Shown piece after piece: positions 24,094 to 31,749 of a stretch of DNA of 38,611 bases. The translations under genes were made by a program, and so were the position numbers. This DNA is from Rhizobium sp. Root483D2 (GTDB lineage Bacteria; Pseudomonadota; Alphaproteobacteria; Rhizobiales; Rhizobiaceae). Under the pieces are notes generated by a model. That model saw nothing but the letters and a program-made list of their open reading frames with translations, searched no databases and was not told the DNA's origin. Each line of letters begins with the position of its first letter. Positions within the stretch are counted from its first letter, which is position 1. The DNA is taken from the NCBI RefSeq assembly GCF_001426685.1, contig NZ_LMFB01000001.1, positions 418,121-456,731 of the forward strand, given 5' to 3'.

Positions 24094-24111
24094 ATTGAAT
24101 GTTATTTCAAT
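24094..24111 (-). promoter_or_regulatory. Palindrome in the pyrE-frk gap
   Basis: ATTGAA (24094-24099) and TTCAAT (24106-24111) are inverted repeats with a 6-base spacer, 18 bases before the frk start. It could be an operator or an AT-rich hairpin. No regulator can be assigned. Confidence 0.3.
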
Positions 24112-24150
24112 CGATTTAAGCCAAACTGTGCCGGAATTCCAGCGCCGTTT

Positions 24151-24849
24151 TCAAGCCGGTGCCAGTTCGCTGACGCCGCCGTTGCGGCCCGACCATTCGA
24201 GCGGAGCATTGAGGAAGGCCTCGACCTCGGACAAGGTCTTTTCATCGAACAATTTCTGCTGCTTGGCAACTTCAAGCACATCGCGCCATGTTGCGATATT
24301 GAGCAGCGTTACGCCCTTGTCCAGCATCTCGCCGCGCGCCTTGGGGAAAATATCATAGTAGAACAGCGCAATGCCGTGATCGACCACGCCGCCGGCCGCG
24401 CGGATGGCGTCGATGAAGGTAAACATCGAGCCGCCGGCCGTCGTCAGGTCCTCGATGACGAGAACGCGGGCGCCGTCTGGCATATGACCCTCGATCTGGG
24501 CATTGCGGCCGTGGCCCTTCGGCGCTTTCCGCACATAGATCATCGGCAGCGCCAGGCGCTCGGCGAGCATCGCGGCAAAAGGAATGCCAGCCGTCTCGCC
24601 GCCGGCGATGACGTCAAACTTTTCGAAACCGGCTTCGCGCAACACGGTTGCTGCTGCAAAATCCATCACGGCCGAGCGGATGCGCGGATAGGAGATCAGC
24701 TTGCGGCAGTCGATATAGACCGGGCTCGCCATGCCGGATGCCAGCTTGTAGGGCTTGTCTGCGCTGAAATGCACGGCCTTGATTTCCCAGAGCATCTTGG
24801 CAACGAGTTCGGCCATCACGGCCTTGTCGGGAAAGGATGTCTGGATCAT
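24151..24849 (-). CDS. pyrE: Orotate phosphoribosyltransferase
   Basis: 232 residues. It joins orotate to PRPP to give orotidine 5'-phosphate, step five of pyrimidine synthesis, in the cytoplasm. ATG 24849 follows AGGAGA with 6-base spacing and gives [20 protein letters not shown]. The PRPP-binding motif [13 protein letters not shown] is intact, as are the flexible loop segment [16 protein letters not shown] and the orotate-binding region around [16 protein letters not shown]. The length fits the alphaproteobacterial form. frk follows on the same strand after 74 bases; pyrC, the earlier pathway step, lies 1.6 kb further on in the same direction but with other genes between. Confidence 0.95.
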   Translation of the reverse strand: MIQTSFPDKAVMAELVAKMLWEIKAVHFSADKPYKLASGMASPVYIDCRKLISYPRIRSAVMDFAAATVLREAGFEKFDVIAGGETAGIPFAAMLAERLALPMIYVRKAPKGHGRNAQIEGHMPDGARVLVIEDLTTAGGSMFTFIDAIRAAGGVVDHGIALFYYDIFPKARGEMLDKGVTLLNIATWRDVLEVAKQQKLFDEKTLSEVEAFLNAPLEWSGRNGGVSELAPA

Positions 24850-24965
24850 CGGCGGTCTCCTGCAGCTCGGGATTTTTATCCCCCGCCGCATAGCAGGTCA
24901 GGCCGCGCAATGCCAGAGCAGAGGGCGCGGCCAGCACCAGGAATCAGCCTGCCGCGCCGTCCAAT

Positions 24966-25532
24966 TCAGCCGTTCTGGTTCTCGCCCTGCTGCTGGCAGA
25001 AGGTGATGCGGTTGTTGAAGGGGTCGGTCACCGCCACCTCCAGCCCCCAGGGCGCCTCGTTCAAACCCGGCTTCATATAGCGGTAGTTCTTGGCCGCCAG
25101 TTCGGCCTGCAGAGCTGCGGCATCCCCAATGCGGACGAAGGCACGCGCGCCGGGGCTGGCGTCGCCCGCATGTTCGCTCAGATGCAGGATCATGTCTTCC
25201 CGCGTGACCTGGCAATAGAGCGGGAAATTATCGCCGAAGCGATGCTCCCAATCGAGCGTGAAGCCCAGAAAATCGCAATAGAACTCCATCGCCTTGGCGA
25301 CATCGAAAATCCGGAAAATCGGAATCGGCGGCTGAATGCCGATAGGGCCGTCCTGCTTTTGCGCCGGCTTGTCCGCCGCATCGATCCTGGCCGACAGGAT
25401 ATTCCATTGATCGTAACCGAACTGGCCGGCGACGATCTCAAGCGCTTCGCTGTGGGAGAGATTTGTGTTGCGATCTGCAAAGGCCTGTTTCAGCACCTTT
25501 GCCATCAGTTTTGCATCGCGAAAATCGCGCAT
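24966..25532 (-). CDS. Glyoxalase/bleomycin-resistance fold protein with N-terminal helical module
   Basis: 188 residues; ATG 25532 follows GGAGGATGAACC. Residues 1-55 form a helical module with the phrase LSHSEALEIVAGQFGYDQWN, found at the N-terminus of several glyoxalase-superfamily proteins in Rhizobiales. The rest is a VOC (vicinal oxygen chelate) domain: PIFRIFDVAKAMEFYCDFLG begins it and DPFNNRITFCQQ ends it. Such proteins often bind glycopeptide drugs or catalyse metal-dependent ring chemistry. The metal ligands are not all evident, so binding or immunity is as likely as catalysis. It stands alone between pyrE and a small secreted protein. Confidence 0.78.
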   Translation of the reverse strand: MRDFRDAKLMAKVLKQAFADRNTNLSHSEALEIVAGQFGYDQWNILSARIDAADKPAQKQDGPIGIQPPIPIFRIFDVAKAMEFYCDFLGFTLDWEHRFGDNFPLYCQVTREDMILHLSEHAGDASPGARAFVRIGDAAALQAELAAKNYRYMKPGLNEAPWGLEVAVTDPFNNRITFCQQQGENQNG

Positions 25533-25932
25533 GGTTCATCCTCCGTGTGGCGGCAAACAGGACGATCAGTGCCCGCTCTGCTGACCCGTTCGCCATCAAC
25601 GCCAAAGACGGGGATGAGAAGGTTTCCATGGATGCGTTCACCATTCGTGCCGGGGCACTGCGGGGCGGCTGGCCACATCCGGCCAAGCGCATTGTTAGGG
25701 GAAGTTTTTTGTCCGATCAAGCCCGGCATCGGCCGATTGCAGGCGACGGCGCCAGCAGGCTGATCCAGGCACGGAAAGACTGGGAAATGGCCAAGATTAA
25801 CTCTTGGTAAGCTAGAGCTACTTTAGGGAAAATACCATGATCCGGACACAAACCGAGAGACATATCGGCCATTGAGGCGGACGTTCAACGCGTCGCTGAA
25901 CGCCTGATGCCCTCGTATTGTGAGGTTATCCG
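25533..25932. other. 400-bp spacer with a palindrome
   Basis: No confident gene. CCAAGA-TTAAC-TCTTGG (25791-25807) is a 6-bp-arm inverted repeat about 125 bases before the next start and could be an operator or the end of a short transcript. A 60-codon frame from ATG 25628 has AAGG upstream and is possible, but its codon use is unconvincing. Confidence 0.35.
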
Positions 25933-26436
25933 ATGAAAATTATCAGCATTGCTACACTCGCCGCTCTTTCGCTTGCTCCCTTCGTCCTGTCTTCCGCCGC
26001 CAATGCGACCACGATGGCGGAATGCAGCACGAAATATAAAGCCGCGCAGACGGTCGGAACGCTCAATGGAATGAAGTGGAATGATTTCCGCAAAGCGCAA
26101 TGCGGCAGTGATTCCGCCGCTGCGGCCATGACACCGGCGTCTACAAAAATGGCTGCGAAAAAACCCTCCGCAATGAGCACCAGTCAGGAGCCGACGGCAG
26201 ACAATACCGAGAACATGCCGGAACCGGCCAAAACCACGGCAAAAGCGCCCAAGGGCGTTGTTTTCCCAAGCAAGGTCGATACGAAATATTCGACCGAGAC
26301 AGCCGGCAAAGCCCGCATGCACACCTGCCTCGATCAATACAAGGCCGACAAGGCCGGCAATTCATTGAACGGCCTCGCCTGGATCCAGAAAGGCGGCGGC
26401 TTCTACAGCATCTGCAATTCGAGGCTCAAGTCCTGA
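25933..26436 (+). CDS. Small secreted protein with duplicated Cys motif
   Basis: 167 residues; ATG 25933 follows GAGG. A clear Sec signal peptide ends at ANA before TTMAEC (about residue 25). The mature protein has two similar units separated by a low-complexity Ala/Pro/Thr/Lys linker (about 62-115). The first has CSTKYKAAQTVGTLNGMKWN and then QC; the second has CLDQYKADKAGNSLNGLAWI and then SIC. Each unit could form one disulphide in the periplasm. The pattern is loosely like PsiF-type repeats and is common in Rhizobiales hypothetical proteins. The role is unknown. Confidence 0.75.
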   Translation: MKIISIATLAALSLAPFVLSSAANATTMAECSTKYKAAQTVGTLNGMKWNDFRKAQCGSDSAAAAMTPASTKMAAKKPSAMSTSQEPTADNTENMPEPAKTTAKAPKGVVFPSKVDTKYSTETAGKARMHTCLDQYKADKAGNSLNGLAWIQKGGGFYSICNSRLKS

Positions 26437-26450
26437 TCGGACCCTGCCGG

Positions 26451-26486
26451 TTTCCTGGAGGCGGACTTTTGACTGCCTTCAGGAAA
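26451..26486. terminator. Shared convergent terminator hairpin
   Basis: TTTCCTGGAGGC (26451-26462) pairs with GCCTTCAGGAAA (26475-26486) over 12 bp with one G-U pair and a loop containing CTTTTG. It lies between the ends of the secreted-protein gene and pyrC and includes the last codons of pyrC. Confidence 0.55.
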
Positions 26487-27531
26487 CGGTCCAATGCAGC
26501 GGGAACATCGGATCAAACACGGTGACCGTGCCTGCGTCCGTCTCGATCTTTTCCGGAAATGTCAGAGCCTCCGCCTGCTTGCGCAGGGTGATCGTCTCGC
26601 TGTTGACCGGGAGGCCATACCAGGCCGGGCCATTCAGCGAGGTGAAGGCTTCGAGCTTGTCCAGCGCATCGTCCTGCTCGAACACATGGGCAAGGCAGCT
26701 CATCGTGTTGATCGAGGTGTAGATACCGGCGCAACCGCAGGCGCATTCCTTCAAGGGATCGACATGCGGCGCGGAATCAGTGCCGAGGAAGAAGCGGCCG
26801 TCACCGGATGTCGCGGCAGCCCGCAGGGCAAGGCGATGCAGTTCGCGCTTGGCGACCGGCAGGCAGTAATAATGCGGACGGATGCCGCCGACCAGGATGG
26901 CATTGCGGTTGATGATCAGGTGATGGGTGGTGATCGAGCCGACGAGATTGCTCTTGGATGCCTTGATATAGTCGATGCCATCCTTGGTGGTGACATGCTC
27001 CATCGTCACCTTCAATTCCGGCAGGCGGGTGCGCAGCGGCTCCAGCACGGTTTCGATGAAGACGGCCTCGCGATCGAAAATATCGACCTCCGGCGTCGTG
27101 ACTTCGCCGTGGACGCAGAGCGGCAGGCCGATTTTCGCCATGCGCTCCAGCACCGGCATGGCATTTTCGAAATTGCGCACGCCGCCATGCGAATTGGTGG
27201 TGGCGCCGGCCGGATAGAGTTTGACGGCCTTGATCAGGCCGCTCGCATGACCGGCCTCGACATCATCCGGATTGGTGCCTTCGGTCAGATAGAGCGTCAT
27301 CAGCGGCTCGAAACGGTCGCCCTTGGGCAGCACCGCCAGGATGCGCTCGCGATAGGCGGCCGCGTCGGCGGTGGTGACCACCGGCGGCACGAGATTGGGC
27401 ATGATGATGGCGCGGGCGAAGTGGCGGCTGGTATCGCCGATGACGCCCTTGAGCATGCCGCCATCGCGCAGATGCAGATGCCAATCGTCAGGACGGCGGA
27501 TCGTCAGTTCGGTGACGGACTGTGGGCTCAT
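26479..27531 (-). CDS. pyrC: Dihydroorotase, class II (PyrC type)
   Basis: 350 residues. A zinc enzyme that closes N-carbamoyl-L-aspartate to dihydroorotate, step three of pyrimidine synthesis. ATG 27531 follows GGAGAT with 7-base spacing and gives [16 protein letters not shown]. The metal-binding HLH is H18/H20 in [11 protein letters not shown], the carboxylated Lys lies in [15 protein letters not shown], further His ligands are in CVHGE and MEHVTTKDG, and GTDSAPH supplies the catalytic Asp. Length and motifs match the E. coli PyrC type rather than the longer class I enzymes. AT-rich TTTATAAAATTTATG sequence upstream on the minus strand could hold its -10. Confidence 0.95.
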   Translation of the reverse strand: MSPQSVTELTIRRPDDWHLHLRDGGMLKGVIGDTSRHFARAIIMPNLVPPVVTTADAAAYRERILAVLPKGDRFEPLMTLYLTEGTNPDDVEAGHASGLIKAVKLYPAGATTNSHGGVRNFENAMPVLERMAKIGLPLCVHGEVTTPEVDIFDREAVFIETVLEPLRTRLPELKVTMEHVTTKDGIDYIKASKSNLVGSITTHHLIINRNAILVGGIRPHYYCLPVAKRELHRLALRAAATSGDGRFFLGTDSAPHVDPLKECACGCAGIYTSINTMSCLAHVFEQDDALDKLEAFTSLNGPAWYGLPVNSETITLRKQAEALTFPEKIETDAGTVTVFDPMFPLHWTVS

Positions 27532-27841
27532 GGCGGATATCTCCAAGCACTCATAAATTTTATAAATAGAGAGCTGAAGCATACAGATGAAGCTGAAACA
27601 GAGACGTGGCGTCATTGTTTCCCGCGGTCGAATGCCTCATTCTCCGTCATCCTCGCCCTTGTGGCGGGGATCCAGCGACCCGACGTCCGTCGGGTCAAAG
27701 GACTCCTGTCGCCCAAGGACTTGGGCGGCTGGATTCCTGTGACAAGCACAGGAATGACGGAGGAAAAAGCTCCGTGCCCACCAGCGTTTCAAGGCTCCGA
27801 TAGCACCATTCCGTGCGGTAGAACAATGGCGGATCTGTCGT
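27532..27841. other. 310-bp spacer between frcK and pyrC
   Basis: The stretch holds the likely pyrC promoter region (27540-27600, AT-rich, minus strand TATAAA near 27571) and a four-arm palindromic repeat (27637-27763). No gene was seen. Confidence 0.45.
27637..27763. repeat. Cloverleaf-like palindromic intergenic repeat
   Basis: Outer arms CCGTCATCC...GGATCCAGC (27637-27669) and GCTGGATTCC...GAATGACGG (27731-27763) are imperfect inverted repeats of about 33 bp. Inside are two perfect small hairpins, GACCCGACG/CGTCGGGTC and CGCCCAAG/CTTGGGCG, so the whole can fold as a four-arm structure. This CCGTCATxC...GGAATGACGG type is a known widespread family in Rhizobiales intergenic regions. It lies downstream of frcK and upstream of pyrC. 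Confidence 0.75.
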
Positions 27842-28477
27842 TCAGTCCGTTTCGAAAATCTCGATGGCGATATCGGCCGCACGCGAATTGCCGATGATCC
27901 GTTTGCCGTTCGGCAGATCGTTGCCGTAAAGCTTCCATTCGATGCCGGCGGCGTCCAGCCCGTAATGGATCCAGCGCTGCCGCAGCCGCTCCTCCAGGAC
28001 TTCATAGGACGGGCCGACGAAGATCGACAGGTCGAACATGCCGTCAAGCCGCGACCAGGGCGCCTCGTCGAGCAGAAGGTAATTGCCCTCCGCCAGGATG
28101 ATCCGCGTTTCCGGCGCAACCGGCCTTGCCGACGCGATGGCGATTTCACGGGAGCGGTCGAACACGGGAACGAGAACCTCCTCGTCCGCCCGGCGCACCG
28201 CCGAGACGATATCGATGAAAGCCCGTACATCAAAGGTTTCCGGCGCGCCCTTGCGTTTCAACAGACCGCGCTCTTCCAGAATGCCGTTATCCATATGGAA
28301 GCCATCCATCGGCAAAATGGCGGATTTTTCGCCACGCCGCGTCAGTTCTTCCTGAAGCGCATCGGCCAGCGTTGACTTGCCGGCCCCGGGGGGGCCGGCA
28401 ATCGCGACGATGAAACGGGACGCGTTGCCCGCCTTTTCGACAATGCTATCCGCAATGGCGGCAAGCGTCATGCTCAT
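27842..28477 (-). CDS. frcK: Uridine-kinase-like P-loop kinase of the fructose operon
   Basis: 211 residues, the last gene of frcBCAK. ATG 28477 overlaps the frcA stop as ATGA. The Walker A motif GPPGAGKST sits near residue 28; further family phrases are ILPMDGFHMDNGILEERGLL and VFDRSREIAIASA, as in uridine kinase/pantothenate kinase-like small-molecule kinases (YggC/FrcK group). In S. meliloti FrcK is encoded with the fructose ABC transporter but its reaction is not settled. Fructose phosphorylation is usually credited to Frk, also present here, so FrcK may act on another sugar or a derivative. The gene is intact and of normal length. Confidence 0.88.
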   Translation of the reverse strand: MSMTLAAIADSIVEKAGNASRFIVAIAGPPGAGKSTLADALQEELTRRGEKSAILPMDGFHMDNGILEERGLLKRKGAPETFDVRAFIDIVSAVRRADEEVLVPVFDRSREIAIASARPVAPETRIILAEGNYLLLDEAPWSRLDGMFDLSIFVGPSYEVLEERLRQRWIHYGLDAAGIEWKLYGNDLPNGKRIIGNSRAADIAIEIFETD

Positions 28478-29262
28478 GCGGCGGCAGCCTCCGGGGGAAC
28501 CTTGGCACCGGTCATGAAGGCGACGGCATCCGACATCGTATAGTCCTTCGGATTGATGACGCAGAGCCGCTTGCCGAGCCGGTGGATATGGATACGGTCG
28601 GCCACTTCGAAGACATGCGGCATGTTGTGCGAAATCAGCACGATCGGCAGGCCGCGGGAGCGCACGTCGAGAATGAGTTCGAGGACCTTGCGGCTCTCCT
28701 TCACCCCGAGCGCCGCTGTCGGCTCGTCGAGAATGATGACCTTCGACCCGAAGGCCGCAGCGCGGGCAACCGCGACGCCCTGGCGCTGGCCGCCGGACAG
28801 CGTTTCCACTGCCTGGTTGATGTTCTGGATCGTCATCAGGCCAAGCTCGGACAGCTTGTCGCGGGCGATCTTGGCCATCTTCGGCCGGTCGAGCATGCGG
28901 AAGACCGAGCCCATCGGCCCCGGCTTTCGGATTTCACGGCCGAGGAACATGTTGTCGGCGATCGACAGGGCCGGCGAGAGCGCCAGGTTCTGATAGACGG
29001 TTTCGATGCCGGCCTCGCGCGCCTCAAGAGGCGAACGGAAGTTGACGACGTTGCCGTCAAGGCGGATTTCGCCTTCGTCGGGATGAATGGCGCCCGAGAT
29101 TGCCTTGATCAGCGAGGATTTGCCCGCGCCGTTGTCACCGATCACGGCGAGGATTTCGCCGGGATAGAGATCGAAATCAGACTGGTCCAAAGCGGTCACG
29201 CGGCCATAGCGCTTGACGATACCCCGTGCCGTCAAGAGGGGTGCGGTGAGAAGAGGTTCCAT
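28474..29262 (-). CDS. frcA: Fructose ABC transporter ATP-binding protein
   Basis: 262 residues, one nucleotide-binding domain rather than the two fused domains of RbsA/MglA; single-domain FrcA is the hallmark of the rhizobial Frc system. ATG 29262 shares one base with the frcC stop (TGATG). Walker A is GDNGAGKSS, the signature LSGGQRQ, Walker B VIILDEPTAAL and the switch His is in LISHNMPHVF. The CUT2 subfamily is supported by the pairing with FrcC. It energises uptake of fructose and, in S. meliloti, also mannose and ribose. It overlaps frcK at the 3' end. Confidence 0.93.
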   Translation of the reverse strand: MEPLLTAPLLTARGIVKRYGRVTALDQSDFDLYPGEILAVIGDNGAGKSSLIKAISGAIHPDEGEIRLDGNVVNFRSPLEAREAGIETVYQNLALSPALSIADNMFLGREIRKPGPMGSVFRMLDRPKMAKIARDKLSELGLMTIQNINQAVETLSGGQRQGVAVARAAAFGSKVIILDEPTAALGVKESRKVLELILDVRSRGLPIVLISHNMPHVFEVADRIHIHRLGKRLCVINPKDYTMSDAVAFMTGAKVPPEAAAA

Positions 29263-30320
29263 CAGCCTGCTACCTTTCTGATCCACTGATCGACGCCGAC
29301 AGCCGTAATGATGAGGACACCGGTCAAGAGGACTTTCCATTGCGGATCGGCGCCGAGCATGTTGAGGCCCATCGACACGACGCCGACGATCAACGCGCCA
29401 AACAGCGTTCCCAGGATCGAGCCCCGCCCGCCAAACAGCGAGATGCCCCCGATCACCGCCGCCGTAATGGCCTGGAGATTGTAGTCGGTGACCGCCCAGG
29501 ACGGTGAAATCGAGCCGTTGCGGCCAATCGAGACCCAGGCGGCGAGCGCTGCAATGGCACCGGCAAGACCGTAGACGCCGAGGAGAACGCCCTTGACCCG
29601 GATACCAGACAGTTCCGCCGCTTCCGGATCGTCGCCGACCGCGTAGACATGGCGGCCCCAGGCCGTGTGATTGAGGGCGTACCAAAGGGCAAGCACGGTG
29701 ATCACCATCATGATGACGCCGAGCGTGAAGACGGCGGAGCCGAGCTTGAAGCTGGCGCCAAAGAGGCCCAGAAGCGGGGCTGCGGTTTCGATATCGGCCC
29801 GGCGAATGGTCTCATTGGCCGAATAGATATAGTTGATCGCCGCGATGATGTTCCAGGTGCCGAGCGTGACGATGAACGGCGGTAGTTTCATGCGCGAAAC
29901 CAGGAAGCCATTGGCCATGCCGCACACGGTACCGGTCACAAATCCCGCGAGAATGGCCAGCGGTGCCGGAAGGCCGTAAGTGACGGCGCAATTGCCCATG
30001 ACCACAGCCGAAAGCACCATGATCACGCCGATCGACAGGTCGATGCCGGCCGTCAGGATGATCAGCGTCTGTGCAGCGCCGAGAATACCGACCACGGCGA
30101 TCTGCTGCAGAATGAGCGTTAGCGTTCCTGCCGTGAAGAAACGTTCGCCCTTCAGGACGCCGAAGACGATGATGGAAACGATCAGCACGATCGCCGGAAT
30201 GGCGGCCGGTGTCGAATGCAGAAAATGCTGGATACGCCGCAAGAGCGAGCGATCTTCGAATGAAGCGACGGATTTGTCGCTTTGATCCAGTGTTTTTTCG
30301 AAATCCTGGACGCTTGTCAT
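29262..30320 (-). CDS. frcC: Fructose ABC transporter permease
   Basis: 352 residues, a CUT2-family (RbsC-like) permease with eight to ten membrane helices after a 35-residue polar N-terminus. ATG 30320 follows GGGAGG. Characteristic phrases are LIILTAGIDLSIGVIMVLSA (the membrane helix 3 motif of sugar permeases of this family) and AITAAVIGGISLFGGRGSIL (the region contacting the ATPase). It forms the channel of FrcBCA in the inner membrane. Its start lies 102 bases after frcB, across a hairpin, and its stop overlaps frcA. Confidence 0.94.
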   Translation of the reverse strand: MTSVQDFEKTLDQSDKSVASFEDRSLLRRIQHFLHSTPAAIPAIVLIVSIIVFGVLKGERFFTAGTLTLILQQIAVVGILGAAQTLIILTAGIDLSIGVIMVLSAVVMGNCAVTYGLPAPLAILAGFVTGTVCGMANGFLVSRMKLPPFIVTLGTWNIIAAINYIYSANETIRRADIETAAPLLGLFGASFKLGSAVFTLGVIMMVITVLALWYALNHTAWGRHVYAVGDDPEAAELSGIRVKGVLLGVYGLAGAIAALAAWVSIGRNGSISPSWAVTDYNLQAITAAVIGGISLFGGRGSILGTLFGALIVGVVSMGLNMLGADPQWKVLLTGVLIITAVGVDQWIRKVAG

Positions 30321-30366
30321 GACAACGCCTCCCTCCCAAGAGACCGGCCTACCAACCGGCTGTTGA

Positions 30367-30390
30367 AAAGGGCGGCCAAAACCGCCCTTT
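30367..30390 (-). terminator. frcB-frcC intercistronic hairpin
   Basis: AAAGGGCGG (30367-30375) and CCGCCCTTT (30382-30390) form a perfect 9-bp stem. Read in the transcript direction it has a TTTTGG loop and is followed by TCAACA. Such hairpins after binding-protein genes often stop or protect part of the mRNA, so that the binding protein outnumbers the membrane parts. Confidence 0.65.
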
Positions 30391-30422
30391 CATATTCATT
30401 CTGTGGCGAAAGCCTTACCGTA

Positions 30423-31448
30423 TCAACCCCAGCACTTGTCCGTGCCGGTCTTGACGTCGATCGATTCGACACCTTGGGCAGGCTTGTCGGTGACGAGAGA
30501 CACGCCGGTATCGAAGAAGTCCTTGCCTGCGGTCGGCTGCGGCTTGGTGCCGTCCTTGGCATATTGCGCAATCGCTTCGATGCCGAGCGATGCCATCAGC
30601 AGCGGATATTGTTGCGATGTCGCACCGATAATGCCTTCCGAGACGGATTTCACACCGGGGCAACCACCGTCAACGGAAACGATCAGCACGTCCTTTTCCT
30701 TGCCGACAGCCTTCAGCGCTTCATAGGCGCCGACAGCGGCCGGTTCGTTGATCGTGTGGATGACGTTGATGTCCGGGTCCTTCTGGAGAAGGTTTTCCAT
30801 GGCGGTGCGGCCGCCTTCTTCATTGCCGTTGGTCACGTCATGACCGACGATGCGCGGATCGTCTTCATCGCCGATCTTGTTGGGGTCCTTCGGATCGATG
30901 CCGAAGCCGATCATGAAACCCTGGTCGCGCAGAACATCGACCGTCGGCTGCGAGGGAACGAGATCGAGGAAGCCGATCTTGGCATCCTTGGCCTTGTCGC
31001 CGAGCGTTGCGGCGGCCCAGGCGCCGATCAGCTTGCCGGCCTGAAGATTGTCTGTTGCAAAGGTCGCGTCGGCAGAGCCTGGCGGATCGAGCGGGGTATC
31101 GAGCGCGATGACGAGCAGGCCGGCATCCTGTGCCTTTTTGACCTGATCGACGATGGCCTTGGTGTCGGAAGCGGCGATCAGAATACCCTTGGCACCATCG
31201 GCGATGCAGGATTCGACAGCAGCAACCTGACTGTCATGGTCGCCATCGACCTTGCCGGCATAGGACTTCAGCTCAACGCCGAGTTCCTTGGCCTTGGCTT
31301 CGGCACCTTCCTTCATCTTGACGAAGAAGGGGTTGGTGTCTGTCTTGGTGATCAGGCAGGCCGAGACATCGGCGGCCTGGGCCGGGGCTGAAAATACGAC
31401 GCCAAGCGCCAGCGCGCCGAGAGCGGCGGAAACAATAGTCTTCTTCAT
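30423..31448 (-). CDS. frcB: Fructose-binding periplasmic protein
   Basis: 341 residues. ATG 31448 follows GGGAGGATTTC. The Sec signal peptide [16 protein letters not shown]... ends at AQA before ADVS (about residue 25). The mature protein is a Peripla_BP_4 (RbsB-like) sugar-binding protein: it opens with [20 protein letters not shown] and has [24 protein letters not shown] and [16 protein letters not shown], the hinge and ligand segments of the family. Length and C-terminus (TDKCWG) agree with rhizobial FrcB. It delivers fructose to FrcCA and heads the frcBCAK operon. Two direct repeats in the promoter region are candidate FrcR sites. Confidence 0.94.
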   Translation of the reverse strand: MKKTIVSAALGALALGVVFSAPAQAADVSACLITKTDTNPFFVKMKEGAEAKAKELGVELKSYAGKVDGDHDSQVAAVESCIADGAKGILIAASDTKAIVDQVKKAQDAGLLVIALDTPLDPPGSADATFATDNLQAGKLIGAWAAATLGDKAKDAKIGFLDLVPSQPTVDVLRDQGFMIGFGIDPKDPNKIGDEDDPRIVGHDVTNGNEEGGRTAMENLLQKDPDINVIHTINEPAAVGAYEALKAVGKEKDVLIVSVDGGCPGVKSVSEGIIGATSQQYPLLMASLGIEAIAQYAKDGTKPQPTAGKDFFDTGVSLVTDKPAQGVESIDVKTGTDKCWG

Positions 31449-31749
31449 GAAATCCTCCCAAGGATTGAAAATTGGAACCGGCGAACCGGCCCTTCAGGCT
31501 TCGCCCACCGCATCGTCTCCTCTTTGCGGTTGGCGCTTCCGGATACAAAACAAACATCAAAACAAAATCCTGTCAATAAATAAATCAAATTGAATTATTA
31601 AAAATCTGTGCCATTCTCTGCGCAGAAAATGTGCATGCGCCTCTCGTGGTTGCACTGCACGCAAGAAACAAAATGCAAGGCGGGATCGGGAGGCCTATCC
31701 GGGACAAGCCAGTCCGGGTAGGAGATCACGCTTTAGGGAGGAAACGGGC
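31449..31749. promoter_or_regulatory. Divergent frcB/frcR promoter region
   Basis: This 301-bp spacer has an AT-rich core (31540-31610). On the minus strand a perfect -35 TTGACA (complement of 31571-31576) points toward frcB; the -10 17 bases on is poor (TTGTTT), and TTGTAT lies further away. CAAAACAAA occurs twice, at 31546-31554 and 31558-31566, 12 bases apart and so on the same helix face, within that promoter. GCGCAGAAAATGTGCATGCGC-like symmetrical sequence near 31619-31639 lies on the frcR side. frcR has a strong GGGAGGAA ribosome site. Confidence 0.55.
31546..31566 (-). promoter_or_regulatory. Direct repeats in frcB promoter, candidate FrcR operator
   Basis: CAAAACAAA is repeated exactly after 12 bp and overlaps the spacer/-10 of the putative frcB promoter. 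A repressor binding here would block frcB transcription. ROK regulators usually bind inverted repeats, so assigning these direct repeats to FrcR is inference. Confidence 0.4.

Noticed and set aside
25628..25810. 60-codon plus-strand ORF before the secreted protein
   Set aside because: It has a modest AAGG site, but mixed codon use, no domain and an end inside a palindrome; not enough to call a gene.
26494..27897. Long plus-strand frame opposite pyrC
   Set aside because: Antisense shadow of pyrC that also runs through the palindromic repeat; no domain.
30282..31391. Long plus-strand frame opposite frcB
   Set aside because: It mirrors the frcB codons, overlaps a well-supported gene almost completely and has no family resemblance.
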